Below, in pieces: positions 1 to 5,044 of a DNA stretch of 6,894 bases. The stretch's first letter is position 1, and each line of letters opens with the position of its first letter. Location of the stretch: positions 1 to 6,894 of the forward strand of contig JAIRWZ010000104.1 of NCBI GenBank assembly GCA_031268615.1, in the 5' to 3' direction. The DNA comes from Actinomycetes bacterium (GTDB taxonomy: Bacteria > Actinomycetota > Coriobacteriia > WRKU01 > WQUG01). The notes under the pieces were generated by a model that ran no database searches, was not told where the DNA came from, and worked only from the letters and a program-made list of their open reading frames with translations. Position numbers and translations under genes: made by a program.

Positions 1-604
1 GTCGGGTGCCGCTGACGGTCACCTCAACTTCCCAGGTATGTCCATGCAGGTTGCGGCATTGTCCCGGATAGTCATAGAGGTGATGAGCAGCGTCAAAATG
101 CTCTTTGACGCTCAGGTGGTACGAGCCTTCCGCGATATCCGGTGTGTCCGGTGTGGGCGCATCGTCGGCAACAATGACATAGGCCTTGCAAGGCTCACCT
201 ACTTGTGCCCGCGCGTCCATGGCCTCGTTAGCCAGTGCGTCAGCATTGGCGTTTTCGCCACGCGGCACATGTGCAATATCGTAGCGGTTCAATTGTCGCA
301 GCAGTGACCGTGCTTGCAAAAACAGCAACTTTAACTGTGGATGTTTAACTTTATACGAGCCATTAATTTGACGCACGACTAATTCACTGTCGGCTCGAAT
401 ACTTAGCTCACCCACCTCGTAGTCCAAGGCGTTTTCCAATCCCCAAATTAAGGCATGATATTCAGCGACATTATTGGTGGTCTCTCCAATATAGGTGCCG
501 CCCCGACAGATTATTTCATCATTTTTTGTTAACACAAAACCAATACCAGCTGGTCCCGGATTACCCCGTGAGCCACCATCTGTTTTCAGGATATATCGAT
601 CCAT
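1..604 (-). CDS. RNase HI - QueD (6-carboxytetrahydropterin synthase-like) fusion protein, 3' end outside window
   Basis: Starts at ATG 604 and stays open to the left edge (201 complete codons). Residues 1-130 are a bacterial RNase HI-type domain, which cuts the RNA strand of RNA-DNA hybrids. It has TDGGSRGNPGPAG with D9, NNVAEYHAL with E48, RADSE with D72 and NADALANEA with D122, so all four DEDD metal-binding acids are present. A linker rich in proline and acidic residues (about 134-160) follows. Residues 161-201 then begin a QueD/PTPS domain: HFDAAH supplies zinc ligand H174, and C183-x3-H187-G-H189 supplies the catalytic cysteine and two more zinc ligands. QueD makes 6-carboxytetrahydropterin from dihydroneopterin triphosphate for queuosine. 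The cysteine argues against the folate-type PTPS-III variant, which has glutamate there. A GGGGA ribosome site lies 6 nt before the ATG, and the start overlaps hisK by 19 nt. I checked the reading frame across the linker and found no frameshift. The domain identities are firm. The pterin substrate is inferred, because the rest of that domain is unseen. Confidence 0.88.
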   Translation of the reverse strand, partial: MDRYILKTDGGSRGNPGPAGIGFVLTKNDEIICRGGTYIGETTNNVAEYHALIWGLENALDYEVGELSIRADSELVVRQINGSYKVKHPQLKLLFLQARSLLRQLNRYDIAHVPRGENANADALANEAMDARAQVGEPCKAYVIVADDAPTPDTPDIAEGSYHLSVKEHFDAAHHLYDYPGQCRNLHGHTWEVEVTVSGTR

Positions 605-1401
605 GCTACTTCCCCGTCCCTTTGTGGATACGCAAGTCTTTTAATCCCCATCAATTGTAATACAAGCACGGTTTCAGGGAAATCCGCGCCTATCTCGGTT
701 GTGCTGTGCGCGTCGGAAGAAAGGCAAAACTCTACCCCACAGCGTTTCAGCTCTCGCAGAAACGGCAGTGACGGATACAGTTCTCGACAGGGTTTACGAA
801 GACCCGCGGTAGAAACTTCGCAGATGACTCCAGAGTCTTTGGCTGCTTGCGCAGCCTTCCGGTAATAAGGCAGAGGATTGACGGGTCGGTGGCCAAACTT
901 TTTGACTAAATCGGGATGTGCCATGACATCAAACAGGCCGGAGGCTGCTGCCCGACACCACTGGGTGAAATAGGCCTCCCACACGTCTTCGACCCCATAC
1001 CTGTCCCAAGCGTCAAGGTGGTTCGGATTGTCAAAAGCCCATCCGTCCAGCATATGCACGCTACCCAACACCACTTCCACCCCGGCCCGGCGTGCCCTCG
1101 CAACTGAATCCGCCGTCCACGCTGGATTCTCGCTCAACCAATCTGCCTCGGCGCCAATGACCAGACGAGGTGCGTCTGGCTGGCTGCGCAATTCACGCAA
1201 TTCTTCCACGTAACCCACCAAAGCCGACGCGGGCATGGATACCTCATGATGAGGGTCATGAGTCTTTGGCAGAGGTAGGTGTTCGGTCATGATACCGCCC
1301 ATCAGACCCGCCGGCTTGATGGCAGCTACCATGTCTGCCAGACTATCTTCTGCGTGACCACACAGTTTGCTGTGCATATGGCAATCAGCGTAGCGATACA
1401 T
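586..1401 (-). CDS. hisK: Histidinol-phosphatase, PHP family (HisK/HisJ type)
   Basis: Hydrolyses L-histidinol phosphate to L-histidinol, the step before HisD. The 271-residue protein shows PHP-superfamily metal-site motifs in the expected order: DCHMHSKLCGH near the N-terminus (H8, H10, H16), TEHLPLP (E40, H41), GAEADW (E85), GSVHML (H116), MAHPDLVKKFG (H162), STAGLRKP near 198-204, and SSDAHS (D230, H232). The STAGLRKP stretch and the length match the Bacillus/Lactococcus type of histidinol-phosphatase. The neighbouring hisB encodes only the dehydratase, so a separate phosphatase is needed, and this gene supplies it. It starts 5 nt after the hisE stop with no clear Shine-Dalgarno sequence, so translational coupling to hisE is likely. 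The TGA stop lies inside the next gene. PHP proteins can also be other phosphoesterases, but the operon position makes the assignment strong. Confidence 0.93.
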   Translation of the reverse strand: MYRYADCHMHSKLCGHAEDSLADMVAAIKPAGLMGGIMTEHLPLPKTHDPHHEVSMPASALVGYVEELRELRSQPDAPRLVIGAEADWLSENPAWTADSVARARRAGVEVVLGSVHMLDGWAFDNPNHLDAWDRYGVEDVWEAYFTQWCRAAASGLFDVMAHPDLVKKFGHRPVNPLPYYRKAAQAAKDSGVICEVSTAGLRKPCRELYPSLPFLRELKRCGVEFCLSSDAHSTTEIGADFPETVLVLQLMGIKRLAYPQRDGEVAWIDIS

Positions 1402-1406
1402 AGGGA

Positions 1407-1697
1407 TTATTTGAACCGTCCGCGGATTTCAGCTTCTAGCTCATCGGCAGAAAGCCCCCAACGCACGCAGGCCACTAGCAAGTGATACAGCAGGTCAACT
1501 GCCTCGTAGCGCAGGTGGTCCGAATCATTATCCTTAGCTGCCATGATGACTTCAGCAGCCTCCTCGCCGACTTTCTTAAGAGGGTAATCTTCGTCTCCTG
1601 TCAGCAGACGTGACGTGTAGGAATTCGTCGGGTCAGCGCTGCGCCGCCCCTCGATAATCGTATACAGCTCGTCTATCGTCACTCCCAGTGTCGCCAT
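1407..1697 (-). CDS. hisE: Phosphoribosyl-ATP pyrophosphatase
   Basis: Hydrolyses phosphoribosyl-ATP to phosphoribosyl-AMP and pyrophosphate, the second step of histidine synthesis. The 96-residue protein is a complete stand-alone HisE of the all-alpha MazG-like fold. It shows the N-terminal LYTIIEGRR segment, NSYTSRLLTGDEDYPLKKVGEEAAEVIMAAKD-type signature residues (about 25-56, with the EExxE metal-binding acids in GEEAAEV), and EAVDLLYHLLV at about 65-75. ATG 1697 follows the hisI stop by 7 nt. AGGAAAGGA lies about 10-20 nt upstream, inside the end of hisI, and probably serves as the ribosome site. Many bacteria fuse this domain to the C-terminus of HisI. Here the two are separate genes with separate stop and start codons and different frames. 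Confidence 0.95.
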   Translation of the reverse strand: MATLGVTIDELYTIIEGRRSADPTNSYTSRLLTGDEDYPLKKVGEEAAEVIMAAKDNDSDHLRYEAVDLLYHLLVACVRWGLSADELEAEIRGRFK

Positions 1698-1704
1698 ATG
1701 CTCA

Positions 1705-2121
1705 TCAGTTCCTTTCCTCTGCGTCGAAGGTCAGGACATTGTGGAAGCAACTTCTCTGTCCCGTGTGACAGGCGACGCCCGCGCCTCCTTGCACTACCTT
1801 CAACAGTAAGGTGTCGCCGTCACAATCATAGTACGCTTCTTGAATCTCCTGCGTGTTTCCGCTCTCTTCCCCTTTGTGCCACAGGCGCTTGCGAGAACGC
1901 GACCAAAACCAGGTCTGCCCCGTTGTCAGGCTCAACCGTAGGGATTCTGCGTTCATCCAGGCCATCATCAGTACCGTACCATCTGCCACATCCTGGATGA
2001 TGGCCGGGATCAAGCCCTCGGCATTAAAAGAAAGCGAGTTCCAAACGTCCGGCTTGTCATGTCGGGTCAAGCCCGGCATGACGAATTCTGAATTTCTGCT
2101 ACCGTCCTTTGCCTGCTTCAT
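1705..2121 (-). CDS. hisI: Phosphoribosyl-AMP cyclohydrolase, with repeat-encoded N-terminal insert
   Basis: Opens the adenine ring of phosphoribosyl-AMP to give ProFAR, using zinc and magnesium. The 138-residue protein has the family signature in its C-terminal half: [21 protein letters not shown] (about 71-91, written with its key W-x-S-R-S-R and H-K-G-E-E-S-G-N), then DCDGDTLL with C100, D99, D101 and D103, and CHTGQRSCF with C118 and C125 as zinc ligands. The conserved domain begins only near residue 30 ([15 protein letters not shown]). Residues about 6-28, including [15 protein letters not shown], are encoded by an interspersed palindromic repeat and do not look like HisI. The start at 2121 is well supported: GGAGGT lies 6 nt upstream and the ATG overlaps the hisF stop as ATGA. 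Translation therefore passes through the repeat. Whether the insert alters activity cannot be read from the sequence; all catalytic residues are intact. Confidence 0.94.
   Translation of the reverse strand: MKQAKDGSRNSEFVMPGLTRHDKPDVWNSLSFNAEGLIPAIIQDVADGTVLMMAWMNAESLRLSLTTGQTWFWSRSRKRLWHKGEESGNTQEIQEAYYDCDGDTLLLKVVQGGAGVACHTGQRSCFHNVLTFDAEERN
2038..2106 (-). repeat. Interspersed palindromic repeat copy inside hisI
   Basis: The core at 2056-2082 is an imperfect inverted repeat. It has an 11-nt arm GTCATGTCGGG, a 5-nt loop and an 11-nt arm CCCGGCATGAC, pairing at 10 of 11 positions. It shares an exact 22-base run (2063-2084) with the copy at 3686-3707. The outer limits given are my estimate from where HisI family similarity is lost (codons about 6-28). 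On the coding strand it is read as [15 protein letters not shown] flanking AATTCTGAATT (2084-2094) adds a small extra dyad on one side. Confidence 0.8.
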
Positions 2122-2885
2122 AGTCTGACCTCCACACCGGCATTGCGCATGGCCTCCTTGACCGTGCGCACGCTCAACTCTCCAAAATGAAAGACACTGG
2201 CGGCCAACACTGCATCGGCAGCAGCCTCAAGAACTACTTCAGCAAAATGCTCCGGTTTACCCGCCCCACCACTGGCAATCACCGGCACTGTAACGGCAGA
2301 GGTCACCGCCCGGGTCAGCGCCAGGTCAAAGCCCTCCTTCACCCCATCGCAGTCCATGCTGGTCAGCAGTATCTCGCCACTGCCTAAACGTACGGCTTCT
2401 CGCGCCCACGCAACAGCATCCAGACCCGTGTTAACGCGTCCGCCGTTGACAAAGACTTCCCACTTGTTAGGCACCGCTCCCGGCACGCGTCGGGCGTCGA
2501 TAGCGGTCACAATGCACTGTGACCCATACCTTTCACTCGTATATCTAATCAGTTCAGGATTGCGCACAACAGCGCTGTTCAGCGAAATTTTATCAGCGCC
2601 AGCAGCCAGCATAGCCCGAATATCATGAGCAGTGCGCATGCCTCCACCGACCGTATAAGGAATAAAACAGGCTTCACTTGCGCGCGCTGCTACCTCCAAC
2701 ATGCCAGGACGATCCTCATGAGTTGCGGTAATATCGAGAAATACCACCTCGTCGGCCCCCGCTGCGTCATAGACAGCAGCCATCTCCACCGGGTCGCCGG
2801 CATCACGCAGGTTAACAAAGTTCACGCCCTTGACGACACGTCCCTCGTGGACATCCAGACAGGGTATGACCCGCTTGGCCAACAT
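2118..2885 (-). CDS. hisF: Imidazole glycerol phosphate synthase, cyclase subunit
   Basis: This is the TIM-barrel subunit that uses ammonia from HisH to convert PRFAR into imidazole glycerol phosphate and AICAR. At 255 residues it has the usual length. It shows [12 protein letters not shown] with catalytic D11, the phosphate-binding TVGGGMRT (about 78-85), [12 protein letters not shown] (about 99-110), TAIDARR with catalytic D130, the HisF-specific [15 protein letters not shown] (about 147-161), [13 protein letters not shown] (about 175-187), and the second phosphate site [12 protein letters not shown] (about 203-214). The ATG at 2885 shares its first base with the hisA stop (TGATG), with GGGAG 7 nt upstream. 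The last codons carry the strong ribosome site for hisI, and its own TGA overlaps the hisI ATG by 4 nt. It is encoded two genes after its partner hisH, with hisA between. No residues look missing or unusual. Confidence 0.97.
   Translation of the reverse strand: MLAKRVIPCLDVHEGRVVKGVNFVNLRDAGDPVEMAAVYDAAGADEVVFLDITATHEDRPGMLEVAARASEACFIPYTVGGGMRTAHDIRAMLAAGADKISLNSAVVRNPELIRYTSERYGSQCIVTAIDARRVPGAVPNKWEVFVNGGRVNTGLDAVAWAREAVRLGSGEILLTSMDCDGVKEGFDLALTRAVTSAVTVPVIASGGAGKPEHFAEVVLEAAADAVLAASVFHFGELSVRTVKEAMRNAGVEVRL
2128..2133 (-). promoter_or_regulatory. Ribosome binding site of hisI
   Basis: GGAGGT on the minus strand, 6 nt before ATG 2121 and within the last codons of hisF. It is the best ribosome site in the window. 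It fixes the hisI start upstream of the palindromic repeat, so the repeat is translated. The next Met codon, inside the repeat at VMPG, has no comparable site. Confidence 0.85.
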
Positions 2886-3646
2886 CAGATTGCTCCCGGC
2901 TTTGTCCTGGAATCAGAGTTGACGTCAATCACCGAGAGTGCCTCCGACAGACTGAAATTTCCCTCATAGAGAGCGCGTCCAATAATGAGAGCTTCGGCCA
3001 CATGACCGCCCGCTTCTTTCACAGCCTGCAGGTCATCAAGGGTCGCAATGCCCCCGCTGACAATGACAGGAAAACCAGCAGCGGCTGCCACCGCGCGATA
3101 CAAGTCAAGGCTAATACCGCTTTGCATACCATCGCGCGCGATATCGGTATACACCAAATGACGTATACCCCAATCAGCCAGCTGCGCCACCAGTTCTGTG
3201 GCAGGCTGTGGGGTTGCGTTCGTCCAACCATCAATGGCCACCTGCCCATCGCGGGCGTCAATACCGGCAACCAATCGCTCGCTGCCGTATGACGCGACTG
3301 CCGCTTTGACAAAGGCGGGGTCTGTCGCCAATTTGGTTCCCAAAATGACGCGGTCAACACCCAATCGTACGAACTCATCGACGGTAGAGAGACTGCGGAC
3401 TCCCCCACCAACCTGAACCCTCAAAGGCGTAGCCGCAACGATGGCACGAATGGCATTGCTATTGCTAGGCGTGGCGTCACGCGCTCCATTCAAATCGACA
3501 ACATGCAGGTGCGTTGCGCCCTCATTATAAAAGGCACGGGCCTGGGCAGCTGGCTCATCATGATAGACCGTCACCGCGTCGTAAGCGCCTCTGGCTAGAC
3601 GCACGACCTGCCCATCCAGCAAATCTATGGCGGGTAGCAGGTACAT
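2885..3646 (-). CDS. hisA: ProFAR isomerase (HisA)
   Basis: Catalyses the Amadori rearrangement of ProFAR to PRFAR, the substrate of HisH-HisF. The 253-residue TIM barrel opens with [17 protein letters not shown], giving catalytic base D8. It continues with HVVDLNGA (48-55), phosphate-binding VQVGGGVRS (77-85), GIDARDG with catalytic acid D130, YTDIARDGM (166-174), and IVSGGIAT (195-202). The segment after D130 ([10 protein letters not shown]) looks like ordinary HisA rather than the HisA/TrpF dual-function PriA of many actinobacteria. I chose ATG 3646, which overlaps the hisH stop as TGATG. A TTG one codon earlier is also in frame but less likely. The ribosome site (AAGGGTGAG, ending 5 nt before the ATG) lies in the repeat-derived tail of hisH. 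The C-terminal tail after about 240 ([10 protein letters not shown]) is unremarkable. Confidence 0.96.
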   Translation of the reverse strand: MYLLPAIDLLDGQVVRLARGAYDAVTVYHDEPAAQARAFYNEGATHLHVVDLNGARDATPSNSNAIRAIVAATPLRVQVGGGVRSLSTVDEFVRLGVDRVILGTKLATDPAFVKAAVASYGSERLVAGIDARDGQVAIDGWTNATPQPATELVAQLADWGIRHLVYTDIARDGMQSGISLDLYRAVAAAAGFPVIVSGGIATLDDLQAVKEAGGHVAEALIIGRALYEGNFSLSEALSVIDVNSDSRTKPGAI

Positions 3647-4350
3647 CAAGTCTCACCCTTCATTGACCTGCGGGGTTCTGGATGCCGGGTCAAGCCCGGC
3701 ATGACGAGCTGCGCTGAAGATGAGTTATGCGTGGTGCAGAGCATAACAAAATTTTGTAGCAAGCGCAGGCCTGTTGTCGATGACTTTTCCGGGTGAAACT
3801 GCGTTCCAACTATATTTCCGTAGCGCAGGGCAGAACAAAAGGGAGCGCCGTAGCTCGTGCGTCCCACTACGTTCGCGTCGTCGTGGGGAACACAGACATA
3901 ACTGTGAACAAAATAGAAATAGCTTTCGTTGACAATATCAGCAAACAAGGGGTCCCGTGAACTAAAATCGACGGTGTTCCAGCCGATATGCGGCACTTTT
4001 AAGGAATGCCGCGCAGTATCAAAGCCGCGAACTTCACCGGGAATCAAGCCCAGACCCTCAAAGACGCCAAACTCGTAACTGACTTCCAGCAAGAGCTGCA
4101 TACCTAAGCAAATCCCCAAAAGCGGCGTACCTGACGACGTGGCAGCGCGAATCAGCTCATCCAGTCCTGTATCGTGTAATCGCTGCATGGCGTCGCGAAA
4201 CGCGCCTACTCCCGGCAATACCAAGCCGTCGGCTGTGGACAACACTGCGGGGTCAGAACTAATAACGACCTCTGCTGTTCCGGCCTGTTCCAGCCCCTTC
4301 TGCACACTGCGCAGATTACCCCTGCCGTAGTCGATAATGCTGATTGACAC
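3646..4350 (-). CDS. hisH: Imidazole glycerol phosphate synthase, glutamine amidotransferase subunit, with repeat-encoded C-terminal tail
   Basis: Releases ammonia from glutamine and feeds it to HisF. This class I glutamine amidotransferase has a complete triad: nucleophile C81 in LLGICLGMQ, then H186 and E188 in GTQFHPEKSS. Other family marks are IIDYGRGNLRSV (5-16), LVLPGVGAF oxyanion strand (43-51), KVPHIGWN (118-125) and YFYFVHSY (144-151). The start is GTG 4350, sharing a base with the hisB TAG stop (TAGTG), with GAAAGG 9 nt upstream. This start places IIDYGRGN where HisH normally begins. The catalytic fold would normally end near LLQNF (about 198-202). The following 28-30 residues contain [14 protein letters not shown], the same peptide as in the HisI insert, and are encoded by a palindromic repeat. 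The total of 234 residues is therefore longer than the usual roughly 200-215. Confidence 0.95.
   Translation of the reverse strand: MSISIIDYGRGNLRSVQKGLEQAGTAEVVISSDPAVLSTADGLVLPGVGAFRDAMQRLHDTGLDELIRAATSSGTPLLGICLGMQLLLEVSYEFGVFEGLGLIPGEVRGFDTARHSLKVPHIGWNTVDFSSRDPLFADIVNESYFYFVHSYVCVPHDDANVVGRTSYGAPFCSALRYGNIVGTQFHPEKSSTTGLRLLQNFVMLCTTHNSSSAQLVMPGLTRHPEPRRSMKGET
3649..3735 (-). repeat. Interspersed palindromic repeat copy at the 3' end of hisH
   Basis: The core at 3682-3702 is a perfect inverted repeat: ATGCCGGG, a 5-nt loop TCAAG, then CCCGGCAT. Positions 3686-3707 match the hisI copy exactly over 22 bases. The outer limits are estimated from the non-HisH tail of the protein. Orientation and reading frame are the same as in hisI, giving [11 protein letters not shown]. 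As RNA it would fold into a GC-rich hairpin just before the hisA ribosome site. Confidence 0.8.
3652..3660 (-). promoter_or_regulatory. Ribosome binding site of hisA, within the repeat-derived end of hisH
   Basis: AAGGGTGAG on the minus strand precedes hisA ATG 3646, with its AAGGG part 9 nt away. It is encoded in the MKGET tail of HisH, downstream of the palindromic hairpin. It supports the ATG at 3646 over the TTG at 3649. Confidence 0.65.
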
Positions 4351-4937
4351 TACAGGCTGCCTTTCGTAGAAGGCACACCACTGACGCGCGAATCCAGCGC
4401 GACCGCCATACGCAGAGCGCGCGCGGCAGCCTTAAAGGTAGCCTCCAGCAGGTGGTGTGAGTTGTCACCGGACAGGCTGCGCAGGTGCAGGGTCAGGCCG
4501 GCTGCAGAGACAAAGGCAATGAAGAATTCCCTCGCTAACGTGGTATCAAAGGTGCCGATAAGCTCGATGGGCGTACTCACTTCATAGTGTAGCTGTCCCC
4601 GTCCGCTGATATCGACGGCAGCCAGTACCAGCGCTTCGTCCATCGGCACCAGCGCGTCGCCAAAGCGCGTAATGCCCCGTTTATCTCCCAGAGCTTTGGC
4701 GAAGGCCTGGCCCAGAACAATGCCGACGTCCTCGACGGTGTGATGGTCGTCAACGTCTAAATCCCCGGTCGCCGCCACCGTCAGGTCAAAAGTGCCGTGG
4801 CGTGTCAAGGCGTTCAGCATGTGATCGAAAAAAGGGCTGCCGGTCGCCACTTGCGCTAGCCCAGAGCCATCCAGATTCAGGGTCAGGGTGATGTCGGTTT
4901 CATTCGTCGTGCGTGTTATCGTTGCCGTTCTGGTCAT
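4350..4937 (-). CDS. hisB: Imidazoleglycerol-phosphate dehydratase, monofunctional
   Basis: Dehydrates imidazole glycerol phosphate to imidazole acetol phosphate at a di-manganese centre. The 195-residue protein matches the monofunctional enzyme. It begins with the RTATITRTTNETDI strand, then FFDHMLNALTRHG with H39, DDHHTVEDVG with H65, H66 and E69, MDEALV (99-104), DISGRG (109-114), and NSHHLLEATFKAAARAL with H161, H162 and E165. The final GVPSTKGSL is the usual C-terminal motif. There is no phosphatase domain at the N-terminus, so the E. coli-type bifunctional HisB is ruled out. This agrees with a separate hisK in the operon. AAAAGGAG lies 11 nt before ATG 4937, a little longer than the usual spacing. 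The gene is preceded by the only long spacer in the operon (107 nt). Confidence 0.97.
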   Translation of the reverse strand: MTRTATITRTTNETDITLTLNLDGSGLAQVATGSPFFDHMLNALTRHGTFDLTVAATGDLDVDDHHTVEDVGIVLGQAFAKALGDKRGITRFGDALVPMDEALVLAAVDISGRGQLHYEVSTPIELIGTFDTTLAREFFIAFVSAAGLTLHLRSLSGDNSHHLLEATFKAAARALRMAVALDSRVSGVPSTKGSL

Positions 4938-5044
4938 GGTGTTCCGAACTCCTTTTCCTCATTTCCGCGTAAACATGGCGCCGCAGCGCTGCGTGCTGCG
5001 TTCGGATTTCCGAGTTAAAAACCTGAGAATGACAGGTGCGCTCA
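4938..5044 (-). other. hisC-hisB spacer with three inverted repeats
   Basis: This 107-nt gap is the only long spacer in an otherwise tightly packed operon. In transcription order it holds a weak hairpin at 5037-5021 (ACCTG/CAGGT, 7-nt loop, followed by a short T run), a dyad at 5013-5002 (TCGGA-AA-TCCGA) and a stronger hairpin at 5000-4982 (CGCAGC/GCTGCG, 7-nt loop). The hisB ribosome site AAAAGGAG follows. It could be an mRNA processing or stability element, a weak attenuator, or the remnant of a second type of mobile repeat. I see no gene in it. Confidence 0.6.

Noticed and set aside
1..604. Separate rnhA and queD genes with an undetected stop between them
   Set aside because: I translated through the linker codon by codon and found no stop and no frame change. 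An internal ATG before the QueD domain (in EAMDARAQ) has no clear ribosome site.
1698..2000. Plus-strand 100-codon frame opposite hisI, and similar plus-strand frames elsewhere (38-307, 2625-2969, 4888-5307)
   Set aside because: All are antisense to genes with intact catalytic motifs and have no family signature of their own.
1407..2121. A fused HisIE protein broken by a frameshift
   Set aside because: HisI ends naturally after its last motif, and HisE has its own ATG and a normal N-terminus. Separate genes are common.
2885..3649. HisA as the bifunctional HisA/TrpF enzyme PriA
   Set aside because: The segment after catalytic D130 reads like ordinary HisA, and I do not see the PriA-type RGRGW motif.
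3647..3649. TTG start for hisA one codon upstream
   Set aside because: The adjacent ATG gives the standard TGATG coupling with hisH and the usual HisA N-terminus.
5015..5037. Rho-independent terminator between hisC and hisB
   Set aside because: The stem is only 5 bp with a 7-nt loop and the T run is about five bases. It is too weak to call, and operon genes continue immediately downstream.
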